Assembly: GCA_036244855.1 (NCBI GenBank)
Contig: BQKZ01000001.1
Location: 184,782-242,034 of the forward strand
Source: Temnopleurus reevesii
Taxonomy: Eukaryota; Echinodermata; Echinoidea; Temnopleuroida; Temnopleuridae
Reading direction: 5' to 3'
Length of the DNA stretch: 57,253 bases
Positions 22,495 through 35,100 of the stretch are shown here, in pieces. Both the position numbers and the translations under genes were made by a program. The notes beneath the pieces were generated by a model. It saw nothing but the letters and a program-made list of their open reading frames with translations. It made no database searches and was not told the origin of the DNA. Every line of letters begins with the position of its first letter. Position 1 is the stretch's first letter.

Positions 22495-25400
22495 CTGTAA
22501 TGTCATGAATGAAAAATAGATCTTTCACATTCCTCAAAACCGAGCACTTGGAAGAAGATGGGCAATGCCAGTAAAGCGGACATTGCATTGACATTAATCA
22601 TTAGTTACAAGCATCACACTGTTGAACTAGCAGAACAAAAATAAAACATTGCGCTATTTTTATGAATATTTTTTATCTGATACTGTATACAATGTATACA
22701 TATCAATTTCATGGATCATGATTTCTTTCTTTCTTTCTCTCTCTTTCTTTCTCTCTCTCTCTATCTCTCTCTATCTATATCTCTCTCTCTCTTTCCATCA
22801 AAAAGAAAGCTGATTTTTGTACACATCAATACAATTTCTACAATAGGAAAAAAACATAAAATAACAAGAAGCAAAGGAGATTTTTTGTATGCATTACAGG
22901 AATATATTTTGAAACAGAAAGATACACTGTAAAAAGTTCAGTTGTAACGATTCAGATTGCAATTGTTACATTGTGTGTTTGAAACAAAATACTGTATCAA
23001 ATTTTACCTTACACATCAATAACTGTCGGTTTCCAGTTCCCAATTAATAGTTAAAGGTATAGATTCGTAATCGTCGGGATGCACAAATTGATGTGAAACG
23101 AGCTGATTGCATTCACAAAAATTGCTTTACATTCCTAAATATGCCTACGACATTAGGAGAAGATTTTCGCACGTAGTCTGGCATATTTTAGCTTGAGAAT
23201 GCCAATCAACTGTTATTCCTACCACTGCCTACGGCGCGCAGATTGCATCCTACGGAGCCAAGCGGGCGTGATGGAAGGAAAGACCGAGGGTATTGTCTGC
23301 AGCATGTGAGTTTGCATTCATTTTGTACGCGAAGCAATGTTGTGATGGGAGCGCGATGCTGTTATCATTTTTTATTTTGCGATGATTAAGCCATTTCTAG
23401 GTTGATTTTATTCAAACAAACTATGGTATAAAAAAACTACATTATGGTAATAATTTTACTGCAGCTCACAAAAATATTAAATATCAAATATCTGAAGCGC
23501 ATTCTCTCCAAAAACTGATCTATCGGTTTAAACTTATCAAAGTTATAGAATACCTATAGACATTTTTTGGATTTAATTTCAAAAGATACCTTTGCCAGTT
23601 GGCCAGCAATACCCCTTCCACGGTAGGAATTCGGCACACCAGTATGATGCATGTTGACAGAACCATCAGACATTCGATCATAGTCTAGCACGGCCCTATC
23701 AGGAGGATCTAGAATACAAAAAGAAAAATAAATAAATTATTTATATTTATTATGATATGTCCAATCTATTTTTTATACACAAGTGAGTTGCCGCATTCGT
23801 AAATGAAATCCTGACTTTAGTTGTTTTATGTTATTTATGTACCTACTTTACATCACTTATTTCTTGTGTACATTGTTACTTTTGGAAGAGGCGGCATATG
23901 AGGAGGGTTTGGGAATCAAATCCAGCGTATTCAAAAGGCCACAAGATACAGTTGCAGACAAATATGAGCAGGAGTGCATAGGGCAAAATAGAGCCAGAGC
24001 AGAGCTTCTTAGTTAAGTTGTGTGACATTTAGATAATAATGATATAATCATAATAATAATGCGTCTAATTTACTGGGGTAGCCTCTTCAGTTATTCTCCC
24101 ACTTCATAGAGCTATCATTACCCCAGTTTATTGGATTTGGGCATGCAAGCATTATAAGCATACAATGTATGCTCATTTTCCACTCCCTGGGGAATATTCC
24201 AACAGATGTTTCAATTTAAGGCGCTGAATGGACAAGAATGACCATTTCCAACTGGTCCCTGATCACACCCGAGTAGAGTGAAGCACAATAAGGATACATT
24301 TCTCGCTGAAGGAAATTAACGCCATATCCGCCATATTCAGGATTTGGACACAAGCCCCTCTCGTTGAAAGGCGAGAGTCAGTACCACTTCACCACAACGT
24401 TTCCATTTCGGTGGCAGCGGTGGGATCTACCATGCACATTGATGATTCTCTATCAATAAGGTACCTTACCATCCAGGAATCTATTATTTGATCAAGGTTT
24501 TATGCTGATTTATTTAAAGTGCCTACATTAGCTATCACTTGTATCATAAAATTACAGATGCTATCACCTACACATCATCTTCATCAGATGCTGTCGTCTG
24601 TTCAATTTGGTTACAGGCACTATTGCATCCACAAACATCACCTTTATCAGGTGTCATTATCTGCTGGGCAGTGCCCAACTGCAGGCGCTGTTAACTACAC
24701 ATTACCTTCTATAGATGTCTTTGCCTCCTAGTCACCTAAGTACCTTGAAATGCACCTATAAATACCCTCCAGGTGATTCAGATGACATTATGTCCAAGTA
24801 TTGATCAATCAGAACATATCTCATCAGTCATTATTTGCGTACAATGACTGATGACACTGAGTGACATGTGTCAAGTGCCAAGGTCCCCAGGCCCAGCCCT
24901 CATTCACTTCTCATTTAGGGTCTTTCTTATGAAGCGACATCCATATTTTATTTGTTTTTCCAGATTAAAGCTCAAAATTAAACTCATAGTCATGTCATTA
25001 TAAGACTGTGTAGTGCCAAATTTTGAGAAAAGAATGACATATGAGCGCACAGCAGGTAATAGTACATCCGGTTGTTTTTGCATAATTGACAGCGGTTGTA
25101 TTTTGACAAAAATTGATGCAGTTTTTGGTCAAGTGCGCCATCCTAAAAAAATCATTTTGTGAGAGCCCTGCTCCTCACAGTACGGTTTTGTTCACTTTAC
25201 ACAATGACTTTGCATTTTAGGTGTGCACTGTGCAGCATACACTTTCAGCAAGGGGGGGTCTGAATAAAAAAAAAATCGCAGCTAGGTCGGGGACCCACAA
25301 GATAGACTATAAGAGTCCAAACAACTTTAAGTTTCACAATTCTCATTTGCCTTTCGGTCTTTCAGATTTTTGTCATCATCATCATCTTAAATTCTCATCT

Positions 25401-26284
25401 GACAATGATGTATTGCGCCTCTGTCATGTCTGAAATCGAATACAAAAAGCATTTGCCAGATAAATTGTGAAATTTTGTTTGTGTGGATAAAGTCTTTGGA
25501 AATCAAGGAGGTCCCCTGCCACTGACTTAATGAATATAAGTCTATGGAGATATTCATTTGATATTGTCGTGTTATCTGTCTCCACTCCATTCACTGCCGC
25601 CCGTTTTGTCATTGCTGGAGACAGATACTGAGATAGTCACTCACATGGACTTGCACACAAATCTCAAGCCTACGCACTCACAGCAATATGAACGAACGGC
25701 AGAGAAAGATAGCACGATATGGCCACTATTTTGGCATTTTCGTGAAATATTCCATCAGCCATATATGCAGCGCTTGAATTTGAAAAAAAAAAATGTGCAA
25801 GAAAAGCCAAGAGAGGTGGCTTATTATTGCTAGATTTGGCTGCAAATGCAATTTCATGAGAATGCCCATTTCCCAACACTTTCCTTCAATTATATATACA
25901 TATACTTAATTTGTACTTCAATTTTCGATCCCAGCTTGATTTTCTCCATCCAAGGTTTCATTTTGATGGCTGATATAGTTCACAGTTGGATAGAATCGAA
26001 CTACCCTTGCTCGAGCAGGACCAAGTACATACATCCGACTCCGCCAGAGCTTCGGCGGCTTTCAAACCCAATTCCCGCCTGCAGCTAAGTTAGCATTAGT
26101 AGTACCGTCACTCACCGAGTTCGATGTAAAATTGCTGCATTTCTGTATTATGATTGACATTTAGATCAGGTTTGGTTGACTGTTGGTCTCTTAATTTCTT
26201 AGAAGAAGACATTTCTCTTGTAAAAATCAGCTTTCCCGTTTGCTGAAGAGCTACAAGACGGCGAAAGTTAACAGCTGACAACAT
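22372..26284 (-). CDS. NATD1: NATD1-like GNAT N-acetyltransferase, 136 residues, three exons, complete
   Basis: Exons on the minus strand are 26284-26116 (ATG at 26284-26282), 23708-23590 and 22494-22372 (stop TAG at 22374-22372). Lengths 169, 119 and 123 total 137 codons, and all junctions are GT-AG. Residues 57-96 match the NATD1 (GTLF3B) core: DRAVLDYDR, then HHTGVPNSYRGRGIAGQLAK. R86-x-x-G89-x-A91 is the acetyl-CoA pyrophosphate-binding motif of GNAT folds. Exon 3 gives LLTCTYLQKYYNDHP, equivalent to the CWYIQKYVKENP part of the family. Residues 1-24 (MLSAVNFRRLVALQQTGK...) have no acidic residue before position 24 and several Arg/Lys, as in a mitochondrial presequence; vertebrate NATD1, about 113 residues as I recall it, lacks this. 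Substrate unknown. ATG choice: it is the first ATG in the open frame. Family call strong; orthologue name by recalled similarity. Confidence 0.88.
22495..23589 (-). other. NATD1-like intron 2
   Basis: It contains a pyrimidine-rich simple repeat (22720-22797, CTTT/CTCT type) and a locally GC-richer block at 23215-23350 (ACGGCGCGCAG, GCGGGCGTG) within a possible dispersed repeat beginning near 23053 (AAAGGTATAGATTCG). No further exon seen. Confidence 0.6.
22725..22797. repeat. TC-rich microsatellite
   Basis: An uninterrupted run of CTTT, CTCT and TATC units in the plus orientation. The open frame across it is a low-complexity artefact. Confidence 0.9.
23590..23708 (-). CDS. NATD1: NATD1-like exon 2: acetyl-CoA binding core
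   Basis: The acceptor is TTCTAG before 23708; the donor is GTATCT at 23589. It starts by completing Asp57 and encodes PPDRAVLDYDR and VPNSYRGRGIAGQLAK. The latter is the diagnostic GNAT motif A loop. Confidence 0.92.
24225..24415 (-). mobile_element. tRNA-headed SINE copy 2 (in NATD1-like intron 1)
   Basis: On the minus strand, GTGGTGAAGTGGTACTGACT resembles an A box. It is followed by an anticodon-like stem (CTCTCG paired with CGAGAG), a B-box-like TGTCCAAATCC, and the body AATTTCCTTCAGCGAGAAAT that it shares with copy 1 at 15640-15845. Confidence 0.6.
24582..24933. repeat. Copy B of a 331-352 bp direct repeat, in NATD1-like intron 1
   Basis: Partner of 21679-22009, with small indels (this copy has an extra CTGGGCAGTGCCCA hairpin). 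It keeps the CAGGTG-type motifs, the GACTGATGACACTGAGTGAC run and the same end (CTCATTTAGGGTC). Confidence 0.8.
26116..26284 (-). CDS. NATD1: NATD1-like exon 1: presequence and first strands
   Basis: ATG at 26284-26282; donor GTGAGT at 26115-26110. It encodes a basic N-terminus, then LNVNHNTEMQQFYIEL, which aligns with the first beta strands of NATD1 (IRVEHDRRRRQFTVRL type). It ends with the first base of Asp57. Confidence 0.82.
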
Positions 26285-26420
26285 GCTTACTGGTGCATGA
26301 CGTGGATCAATCAATAGTTTTTAGCCCCTCCCTCCGAGCTCCCCTCGCCTCATCCCCGGTCGGGGCGCCCCTCCCTCTCAGGAATAAAGCGGGTTTACAA
26401 TAGATTAAAATTTACGCACG
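26285..26420 (-). promoter_or_regulatory. Candidate promoter and 5' UTR of NATD1-like gene
   Basis: A GC-rich, CT-rich block (CCCCTCCCTCCGAGCTCCC, GGTCGGGGCGCCCC) lies 40-110 bp upstream of the ATG in an otherwise AT-rich region. This is typical of TATA-less promoters. No TATA box in a sensible position. Inference from composition only. Confidence 0.4.
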
Positions 26421-26768
26421 TTTCTTCCTAACCCCCTTATTGTTCCAGAAATATTAACACCCTTCAAATAATCCTGCATGTAAGAATTCAGGCTCAATTT
26501 TATGCCCTTCTTGTCAACATGGATTTTGGCTTGGGTGCTCTGCTCATCGCCCCACACACTAGCTTGGGGGTGTTGTTCAAAACTTGCAATTGATCAAAGT
26601 TTCAAGCGCATCTTATCAAATGCGCATACCATGCACGAATGAAAATGTACGTTACAATTTGAAAGATTGCAGTTGATTTGCAGTTGATTTTCAACAATAC
26701 CCCGGCCTTTAGCCAGCTAGCCAGGAATGCAATTGAACCAAAGAATTATGATAATTCCTTGGTTGAAC

Positions 26769-26785
26769 AGTGTGTGAGTGTGTGT

Positions 26786-26830
<45 letters not shown>
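26769..26830. repeat. (GT)n microsatellite
   Basis: About 60 bp of almost pure GT with two short interruptions. Confidence 0.95.
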
Positions 26831-26831
<1 letters not shown>

Positions 26832-27047
26832 GGAGGGGAAAATGCAGGGTACTTACAAATGTATACCTGATCTAGCTGGACCACTACAGAGGTCATTAAT
26901 CCTTCCAGCCATTTGTGGCTCACATGGTTTCAGAGTAGGGTACTGCCTCTGCATGTACGTAAGAACTATATAGGCCAAATACTTGGACCAGTTGAGAATG
27001 AAAAGGTACAATGTAACCAAATTGATCTCTGACAAATCGCACAGCAT

Positions 27048-27344
27048 TTAATAGACTACTTTCGTAATGTATTCAAATTTATTCACCTTTGCCCTAAAAC
27101 GAATTATGTATTCAGCTGTCAAAATGCATTGAGAGCACAAAAGTCAGAATGCTACTTGAAAACATTAACGTCCCTAGGTTGGACAAACATTGTAGCTTGA
27201 CCAAATTCGCAACAACCAATGTATGTTATACATATTCCTTCTATATAAGATTAATTTATATCAGCTGAACAAATAGTTTGTAATTGTGTGCTTGACAAAG
27301 AAGCGTGCATCAAATTTGAATACATTACGAAAGTGGTCTATTAA
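27048..27344. mobile_element. TTAA-flanked MITE, 297 bp
   Basis: The left end TTAATAGACTACTTTCGTAA and the right end (reversed TTAATAGACCACTTTCGTAA) form terminal inverted repeats of about 32 bp, with a single mismatch in the outer 30 or so. TTAA occurs at both borders. No ORF. It is a separate family from the TTAAAGGGG elements, but has the same target preference. Confidence 0.85.
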
Positions 27345-30300
27345 AAAGACTCTCAGTGAGAAGAATGCAGACCATCAATATGCAATGATCTCTCAGAAAT
27401 AAATGGATGCATTTGGACAAATCATAAGAACGAGGTCTGTACCATATAGGTATATAGCCATAGGCTGTCTGCCCTCTTCTTCCATGGCAGAGAAAGATAA
27501 ATACCTGTCACAGATGCCAAACATGGACATTTGAGTGAAAGGGAAAATCCAAAGAAATCCTTATCCGATTGCTTGGAAAAAGAATAAAGTGAATGAGCAG
27601 GAGGCATTCCTTAAAGAAGAATCTTACTCACCTCAATAGAATACTATCCCTTCATTCACTTGCAACGCTTATCTCAACCATGGGATCGGAAAAAAGCTAG
27701 ATTCATTCCCCTTCCTCGTTTCACTTACTCAAAATAACCCCAGCCCCCCGGTTGGAAAGATTTGTATAATTGAATAAATTACCTTGCAACCCTTTGTGGA
27801 GACGGAATGGAAAATTAAAACCTTTCATTAAAAAATGTTGCCTTAGATTACAAAGCAGGTGATGCAGTCTGTCACACGTAATACACAATACACAATTCAT
27901 ATTTCTAATGTTTTTCTAACACAATTTTATTGCAAAAATGTTAATTTTTGTCTGAAATAGTTCTTTTTAATGAAGAATTCAATATGATATACAGGTTATT
28001 TAGCCTAAGACAAATATTCTTGGGACCATATAATTCAGTTCAACTTAGTAGAAATTCCACTTACAAGAGGCAAATGACGTGGATTGATTTGTTTCAATAA
28101 TCACGTTGACTTTGGCAATTATTCAAGCGAATGATCAATGTCTGACATCAGATAATATCACAAGCGCACAAGTAACTCTAGCCCCGAATATACCTGAAAA
28201 TCAAGAATTGCAGATGGCACTAGATGGTACCAAAAATATGGTAATCCATCTTTTTAATATTGTAGTGTTGGCAAGTATGGGGTTGTAAGAGGACAAGTAT
28301 AATTGAATGGAATTCATTTTGTGAATTTTCTACTTATTTCAAGTGAATTGTGACTAATTTCAATATCATATATTGCATTTGGTATTTCATGATCCCACTC
28401 ATAATCTTGAAAATACACGCAATACAGTGTGTACCATTTGCAGAGAAAGGTACTGTAAAAGAAAAGATAAAATCAATTTTACATTGACATTTTCTGTAAG
28501 CTTATGGAAAGCATTCTGAAAAACATGTTATCTGCACAATTTCAAGAATCAAACCATACTTTAATTGCTGGCAATAAATTATTCTTATAAATATGAATGC
28601 AGACGTCTCTTTTGGTTTCATGCAAGATTTGCAAATCAATTAATGTTTTGTCATAAATGTGATTTGCATTCAGTTTTTGCTGACAACAGAGCTGACATAG
28701 TTTTCAGAATTTCGTAAGAAAGACATAACCATTGAAAGTAAGTTGAATTTATTGTATAAAACAATTCTCAATCAGTGTGGGCATACTCCTAAAAATTATT
28801 TTCCTGCAAAAAATAGTCACCTGAAAATGGTTTAGCCATAGTAGAAGATAAAATCATTTGTCAGATTCATATCATGATATCAGTATCATGTCCTAACATA
28901 TCAGATTCACAAGACTTTGATATCTAATTGAACCAATTAGAAATATGAGAAGCAATGTGTTATTCAAAAATATATATACATCTGTTGACACTGTAAACAT
29001 CAAACTGGAATGCAAAAGGACATTTTAAAGCTTATTCTTTCGTAAATAAATATCATATTTCCTATTGCTCAGAACTGATGATGAGGAGTCATTGCTTTTA
29101 CAAAACAAGCATGACAGTTACACTGTAATTTCCTACTTGCCTATTCTAATATAGTCTCAGGAATAGGCTATTTCAGTTACAAATACATTGGAAATAAACA
29201 GTGTTACACTAAATTACATTTTTATAACACATTATTAAGTAACGCTGTGAATGATTAACAATAAAAAGAATTGATATCGGAAAATATATTGCAAATTGGC
29301 TATCAAGAGTTTATTCATTGAGTTACTTTTTTTTTAATAGAGATCTTCATTTTTAATTAAATAATCATAACATTAATCAATAAATAAAGAATTTATCAGG
29401 TACACACAAAATATAGTACAAAATATCTTAACACATATTTTACAAAGAGGTGTATGCTATACAAAAGAAATTCCCTCTTATTCTAATATTGCCAAAATAA
29501 GATGTTGAAAACAAAAGTGTCCAGCATCTTTTAATGGGAAAATAATATATCAGTTCGGAATATGAAAATAGATAGGAAAACTATTACTTGCTCTTAATTT
29601 CAAGTCTTGTAATAAAATAAACCTCTATACTAGACTCTTGACATTGTCATAAACACATTTTGGAGTGGTAAGGTATTGTAGGAGCTTTCAGATGGTGAGC
29701 AATTATATGTGCAAAATACCTTACCATCCCCAAAATTTAAATCACAAAAGCATTCAAGCATGACCAGTCTCTTCTCTGTGTTAATTAGCATTAAAATGAA
29801 ATAACCCGTAAAAACAAATGCATGCATTTTTATGCAAAAGGCACCACACAATATCTTCAATGCCATCAACATTGCTGAAAGAAACATACCATTGTCCATG
29901 AAAAGTAACTGATAATTCAAAACTTACCATTTATTCAATTAAGACAAGCCTACATAAACACAATGGTGTAATAAACAACTTAGATATTCACAGTATAAAA
30001 GGATGGAACACAGGATTAAGACAAAATAAAAAAAAGTAATTTATCCCCATTCTTCTTTAAACTATGCAAGCTATAGAGCATACAAATATTGATGTACAAA
30101 GTCACTGTATTTGAGATCAAAGAGATAGAATTGAAAGAGCAGTTTGCATAGATTCATATGTCACAAAGAAAAAAAAAACAATTGTGCCTGTAATATCTAT
30201 ATCCAGCCTCTGTTCACACCCAACTTCAATGACATGAATCAGCATTTATTATGAAAATTTCTATCTCTAGACCTTGTTGCATGAATAAAAAAAAAACAGT

Positions 30301-32147
30301 GCAGAAAATGACATTGAACATGTGAAAAGAAATTAATACATATGAATGGAATGTCCGGGTACTTGTTAGTAAGTGTGATTCTCTGCATTGGTACCATGAT
30401 GACAGTTTGAAGATTCAGAGACTCTTGAAACATATCTTGTATTCACATTAAATATTAAAAGTCTGATTTCATTCACATTTGTGAGCAACAAGGTAGTCCG
30501 CAGTGACAATTTCAGTAAGCTCTTCAGCTTTGTTTGGACGAGAGGCAGAGTCTCTGATTGTTACTACATGCATATTAATTGTCATAGAAGAAAAATTGGC
30601 ACAGACCGTCTTTGTAAAATGTGCCAATTGGTATATTTGCAAGGTGTCAGGAAATCATCACTGGTACCACATTGTTCAACACCTGAAAGATCATCACTGC
30701 TTACATCCATAAAATCTTTGAAAAAATTGAAATTGAATTAAAACCGTTAAAACAGAAGAGTTTATGACCACATAACATATCATATACCAAAGATGTGCAA
30801 TTTCCAATACATTTTTGTTCAAAACAAACAATTGCAGATTACCAAAAAGCTGACTATCACTCATAAATTATCAGTGGTTTATGAACAGGCATATGAACAT
30901 CAAACAACTACAGAATGAACATGGATGAACTTAAACATAACAGGTATGCTGACAGATATATAACATGTGAATAGTACTGGTTTTGCAGCTATTGTTGCCA
31001 TGACAGGTTCAACAGTTCTGTATTTGTAAGCTGGTTTCTAAAAACCTTGATGATATGATAGAAGATAAGTGGGTAAACATAGTTGGTCAAAAATTGTGGG
31101 ATATAAATGATTTCTATTCTACAAGGCAAAATAAATAGAAATAGAGCTTTTTGTCTTCTGACAGCATTGTTATCATATGAATCATATACCTCCAACATCA
31201 GAGGGGTTCGGTATGTTAAGAGAAATAAGTCTAATAATCCAACTTGGAACAACCGGATTCAATGCTACATACACATATACAATCTGCTGTGAGTGAACAT
31301 ATATACCGTGCCTCATGCAAACTGTGATATCACCACAGATATAAAGCATAAATTACAATTTCAACCAACTTTTACATTGTTTTGTGACGATCAACGGTCT
31401 TACAAAATACTGTGAAATTGCTGAGTGGTGTCAGTATTTCATGTAATTGCAGATTGACACAAAAGAGGATATTTTTAGGCTTCGCAATATACTGTCGTCA
31501 AAGAGAAAATGCATAATTACTCTGCAGAAGTATTCCAAAACTCATCATGGACACACTCCCAAAGTGTGATCACTAGCTTACAAATTAGGCAAATAAGCGA
31601 GTGGTATTCATACTGAATGCAGGGGTCTGTGCACACATCGACAGCTTGAACGCTGGTGATGATCTGTTCTCTGATTGTGTACTTTCAGAACAAATCAAAA
31701 TGTTTTGATGTCTTACGAGTTGTTGCGCTTTACACAGCCAAACGATGGCTTATTGTGCTTCCCGATCATGCTTATTAACACGTTCCAGTATCTTGATCCC
31801 GTCTCAAGATGTTAAAGCAGAGAGGATTTCTGGCATCATTCTCTGCCAACGCCAGTACACATGCTCCCTATCAGGTAGAAGCCACTTTTCCTGCACATAT
31901 AATGCAATGGCAAATATCTCATTCTACTGCAGCCAAATTGTTTAACGCTACTTGGGTTTATGTCAGTTCATCAATAACAGATCAATGGGATTGCACACAC
32001 CTTTGATGGTGTTGAAGATGAAACTAACAAAATATATCACTGGAATAATTTGCGGATGCTCTGACAATGGATATACTATGCAGAACTTCATACGTCCTTG
32101 GCTCTGACGATTGCTGATCCTTCTTCATGTGGGTTTCTTTGCAGAAA
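27345..32147. other. Intergenic DNA and probable STK11IP 3' UTR
   Basis: No coding exon found. The STK11IP transcript runs leftwards from 32148. Minus-strand poly(A) signal candidates (plus-strand TTTATT) occur near 30245 and 29931, so the 3' UTR may be 1.9-2.2 kb, but this is a guess. An open frame at 28106-28288 was considered and rejected. 27345-29900 is otherwise AT-rich and featureless. Confidence 0.45.
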
Positions 32148-32159
32148 TCATGTTAGCTC
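32148..32159 (-). CDS. STK11IP: STK11IP terminal coding exon (12 nt, Glu-Leu-Thr-stop)
   Basis: The acceptor is TATGACAG at 32167-32160, followed by GAG CTA ACA TGA. Exon 23 ends at a good donor (CAG|GTAGCA at 32547/32546), so a further exon is needed for a stop. This is the nearest phase-0 acceptor that I found giving an early stop. If exon 23 instead retained its intron, the protein would gain a basic tail. Confidence 0.55.
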   Translation of the reverse strand, partial: ELT

Positions 32160-35100
32160 CTGTCATAGAAGAAAAGGAAACAATCATCATATCAACAGTT
32201 CACATCTTTATAGTTAGTAAACAATTAAAATGATAACTCTCAACAGTCATATCCTGAAATCAGAAATTATAACCAAACACAACATGAAAAATTGGCTTGT
32301 TATTATTTTTAACTTAAAGATTGGTCATTGCAATGTATGTACAAATTAAAATGACATTGAGAGAAAACACTTTTAATAGAAACAATGTTATTGTATAGTT
32401 GTACATTTTGATATGTACTGATAAATTAGAATAGCTCATTTTGATCCCCTTTTCAAGTTGTTCAGATAACATACTTATCTGGCAACTATCTTGATATCTT
32501 GCCCCCCCCTCCTGCAAGTCATTTTGATTATATATGATTGTGCTACCTGAATTGCAATGGACGGATGAAGCGTCTCTTGAATATTAACCCCAAACATCTC
32601 TTTCCAGGGTTGTTTTATGGCCGTTAGAAGATGGTCTAGTGATGGTTCAGATGATGTCTTGATGTTCCATTGTGATTCCTCACCAGTGTCCTACAAATAC
32701 AACATGATGCACTGTCAAATATCTACTAAATCATACAGAATAAATGGCTAAAAATGTCATGAAAATGCACGAAGTGTACAATTCTTTTTTAATCAAATGC
32801 TAAATTGGATAAAATAGTTTATTTAGCCTTGATTGCTCAAAAAGTTAAAACTAATTGAATACTTGGTGCCTGAATATAAGAGTTCAAATTTAATCAATCT
32901 ACACAGAAGCTTTCGTAAAACACTTCATAAGTCATAATAAACGAGATGAGATTTATGCCTACACCGTCACCCACTCGGAAAGACTTTACCCCTTAAAGAT
33001 CTGAAATCAGAAATATTTTGGATGATTATCTAAAAACATTCATCCTTCTATGCTTATACATACTTGAGCCTTGTATGGAAGAAATCAGTTCAGTAACAAG
33101 CCAAAAACATAATGCCTCCAGCACCATCATAAGTTGGCAGAGGCATAAAATTGTTAAGCACATTCTATTTCATATATTGTATATAAAATAATGTCTGCCA
33201 TAAATTGAGAGAGATATTTTTACAAATAAATAGAAGCTGTTTGCTAAATTATCATGAATAATATTACAATAGATCTTACCTCACTGAAGAAGGATATTGT
33301 CACATCTGTCAATGAATCTGCATACAAATCCTGAATGAAAGAAATATATGCAAAAATGAATACCATTACTTTTCTTATTTCCAGCATGGCCAAATATAAA
33401 TTATACATTACATGTACCACATCCATTTCTGATGAAAGAACTGCAGCAAAAAATAAGTCATCATTCCTATTGAAGCATCTTCTTATACTTGTTCACAGAC
33501 TTCGAATACCAGAAGATGGTTCATTACAGACCATGTTTTAACTTAGGTGGTTTAAATTCAAGGTGGATTTATTAGATCATATTTATGTTACATGCTTGAT
33601 TTAGTTTGTATACCACAAGCCCCGGTTACATAGAAACCTTGAAAAACATGATTGAACACGACTCTTTCTTCAGTTTACTGTTAACTGCCTTTGAACAAAG
33701 ATTTGTGTTCATCAGTGCTTCTGTGTGACTGGGGCATTGAATATGATAATGATAATAATAATAAGAATAATAATAATGATAATAATATTATTTCTTACAT
33801 CATACTCATCATACAGCCAAAATCACTTTAAAAAACCATGGTCTTAAAAATAACATCATTATAGTGTCCAATGGATTTGAGATCTACCCCTTGTAGACAG
33901 ACCATCTATTGTCTAAACGTAAAAAATTAAAATAATATGATGGAATATCTCACCAGTCCTGAAATGTCACTGATCTTGCGATGACCTTGAGGGATGAACT
34001 GCTGCTGACCTTTGACACTCTTCTTGTTCTTCCCAAATGCAAGAGGATAGAAATGGTTCTCTTCTACAAGATATATGTCAGTGGCTGTAACAATCACACC
34101 TAATGGCTCAACCTTCATCTCAGCACCTGTCACAACATGAATAATACATGACTGATGCTTATATCATAGCAGTAAAGTTGCAATTTAGAAGACAGTACAT
34201 TCTGTACAGATATCAATAATTGCAACTTTGAGAAACTATAATATTATGGAAAAGAATATAGAATTTTTGAGAATGGGAGGATAGCCAAAGAAGACATGGA
34301 AGAAGAATGAGGACAAAATGTCTTCAGAATGGATTCAAAGTTGGGGCTGCATTTGGCCATGTAAGGTGGAAGGGAGTTGAGGATGCTTGCCATAAATGTG
34401 AGATAACCCTGGGACCTGCTGTAGGAAGCTCTGACTCAAAATTGTATGTCATATAAAGAGATTTAACAATGATAACTCCCTTCTATAACGTCTTACAACA
34501 GTCACTTATCAGAATTGTTTTCTGTCATAAAATCTAATGAATACAATGGTTGTGGATGAGCCTGATTTTGTTCTTGGCACCTATTTCCAACAGACAGCAT
34601 AATATAATGAAGCGTCAAGCTTCAGGTGAATTTTAATATTTTGCACATCTGATTGAAGTTTCAACATTAAGTACGAGAGAGAGTGAAAAAAAGAATGTGT
34701 CGCACTGGTTCAAAATCAGAAAAAATATCTGTACGCTAAAATATTGGTTTGTACAGTACCTTGTTTTGTTTCTGTCCTTGTCTTGAGTTGTGATGTGATG
34801 AAGACATTGATTTGAGGGTCTACCTCATAGCTTGTATCCCCAGTAGCTTGGGGCACAAACACTTCATCAGTTAGGTTGAGAAACGTCTGAGCATGCTCCC
34901 AAACCACACCCTTGAATATCTTCTTCCATGCTCCTGTACTCATTAAATCTGCAATGTATAGAACATGTATTGATAAAAGGGATTGGTTTACGGTTTGAGT
35001 AATGAAAGACATTAAACAAATTTAATTGCTGTCAATTTAATCAGAATTTGATTGAAAAAAGGCATCAGTATGAAGAAGTCAAAAGCTATTCAAACATTAT

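Larger units (their letters stand above)
23709..26115 (-). other. NATD1-like intron 1
   Basis: About 2.4 kb. It holds the SINE copy at 24225-24415 and repeat copy B at 24582-24933. The remainder, including 24934-26115, shows no exon that I can support. Near 26040 the sequence becomes GC-richer (CCGCCAGAGCTTCGGCGGCT), next to exon 1. Confidence 0.6.

Noticed and set aside
22711..22932. Open frame rich in Leu/Ser
   Set aside because: It is translated from a CTTT/CTCT microsatellite.
25558..25833. 91-codon plus-strand frame in NATD1-like intron 1
   Set aside because: Low similarity to anything known, and it lies within an intron of a well-supported gene on the other strand.
26678..26923. Val/Cys and Thr/His repeat peptides
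   Set aside because: Both strands of the (GT)n microsatellite; low complexity.
28106..28288. Possible exon (60 codons, balanced composition)
   Set aside because: There is no similarity that I recognise and no convincing flanking splice sites or partner exons.
30481..30741. 86-codon plus-strand frame or minus-strand peptide with DVSSDDLSG
   Set aside because: It lies in the expected STK11IP 3' UTR, and no family match supports it on either strand.
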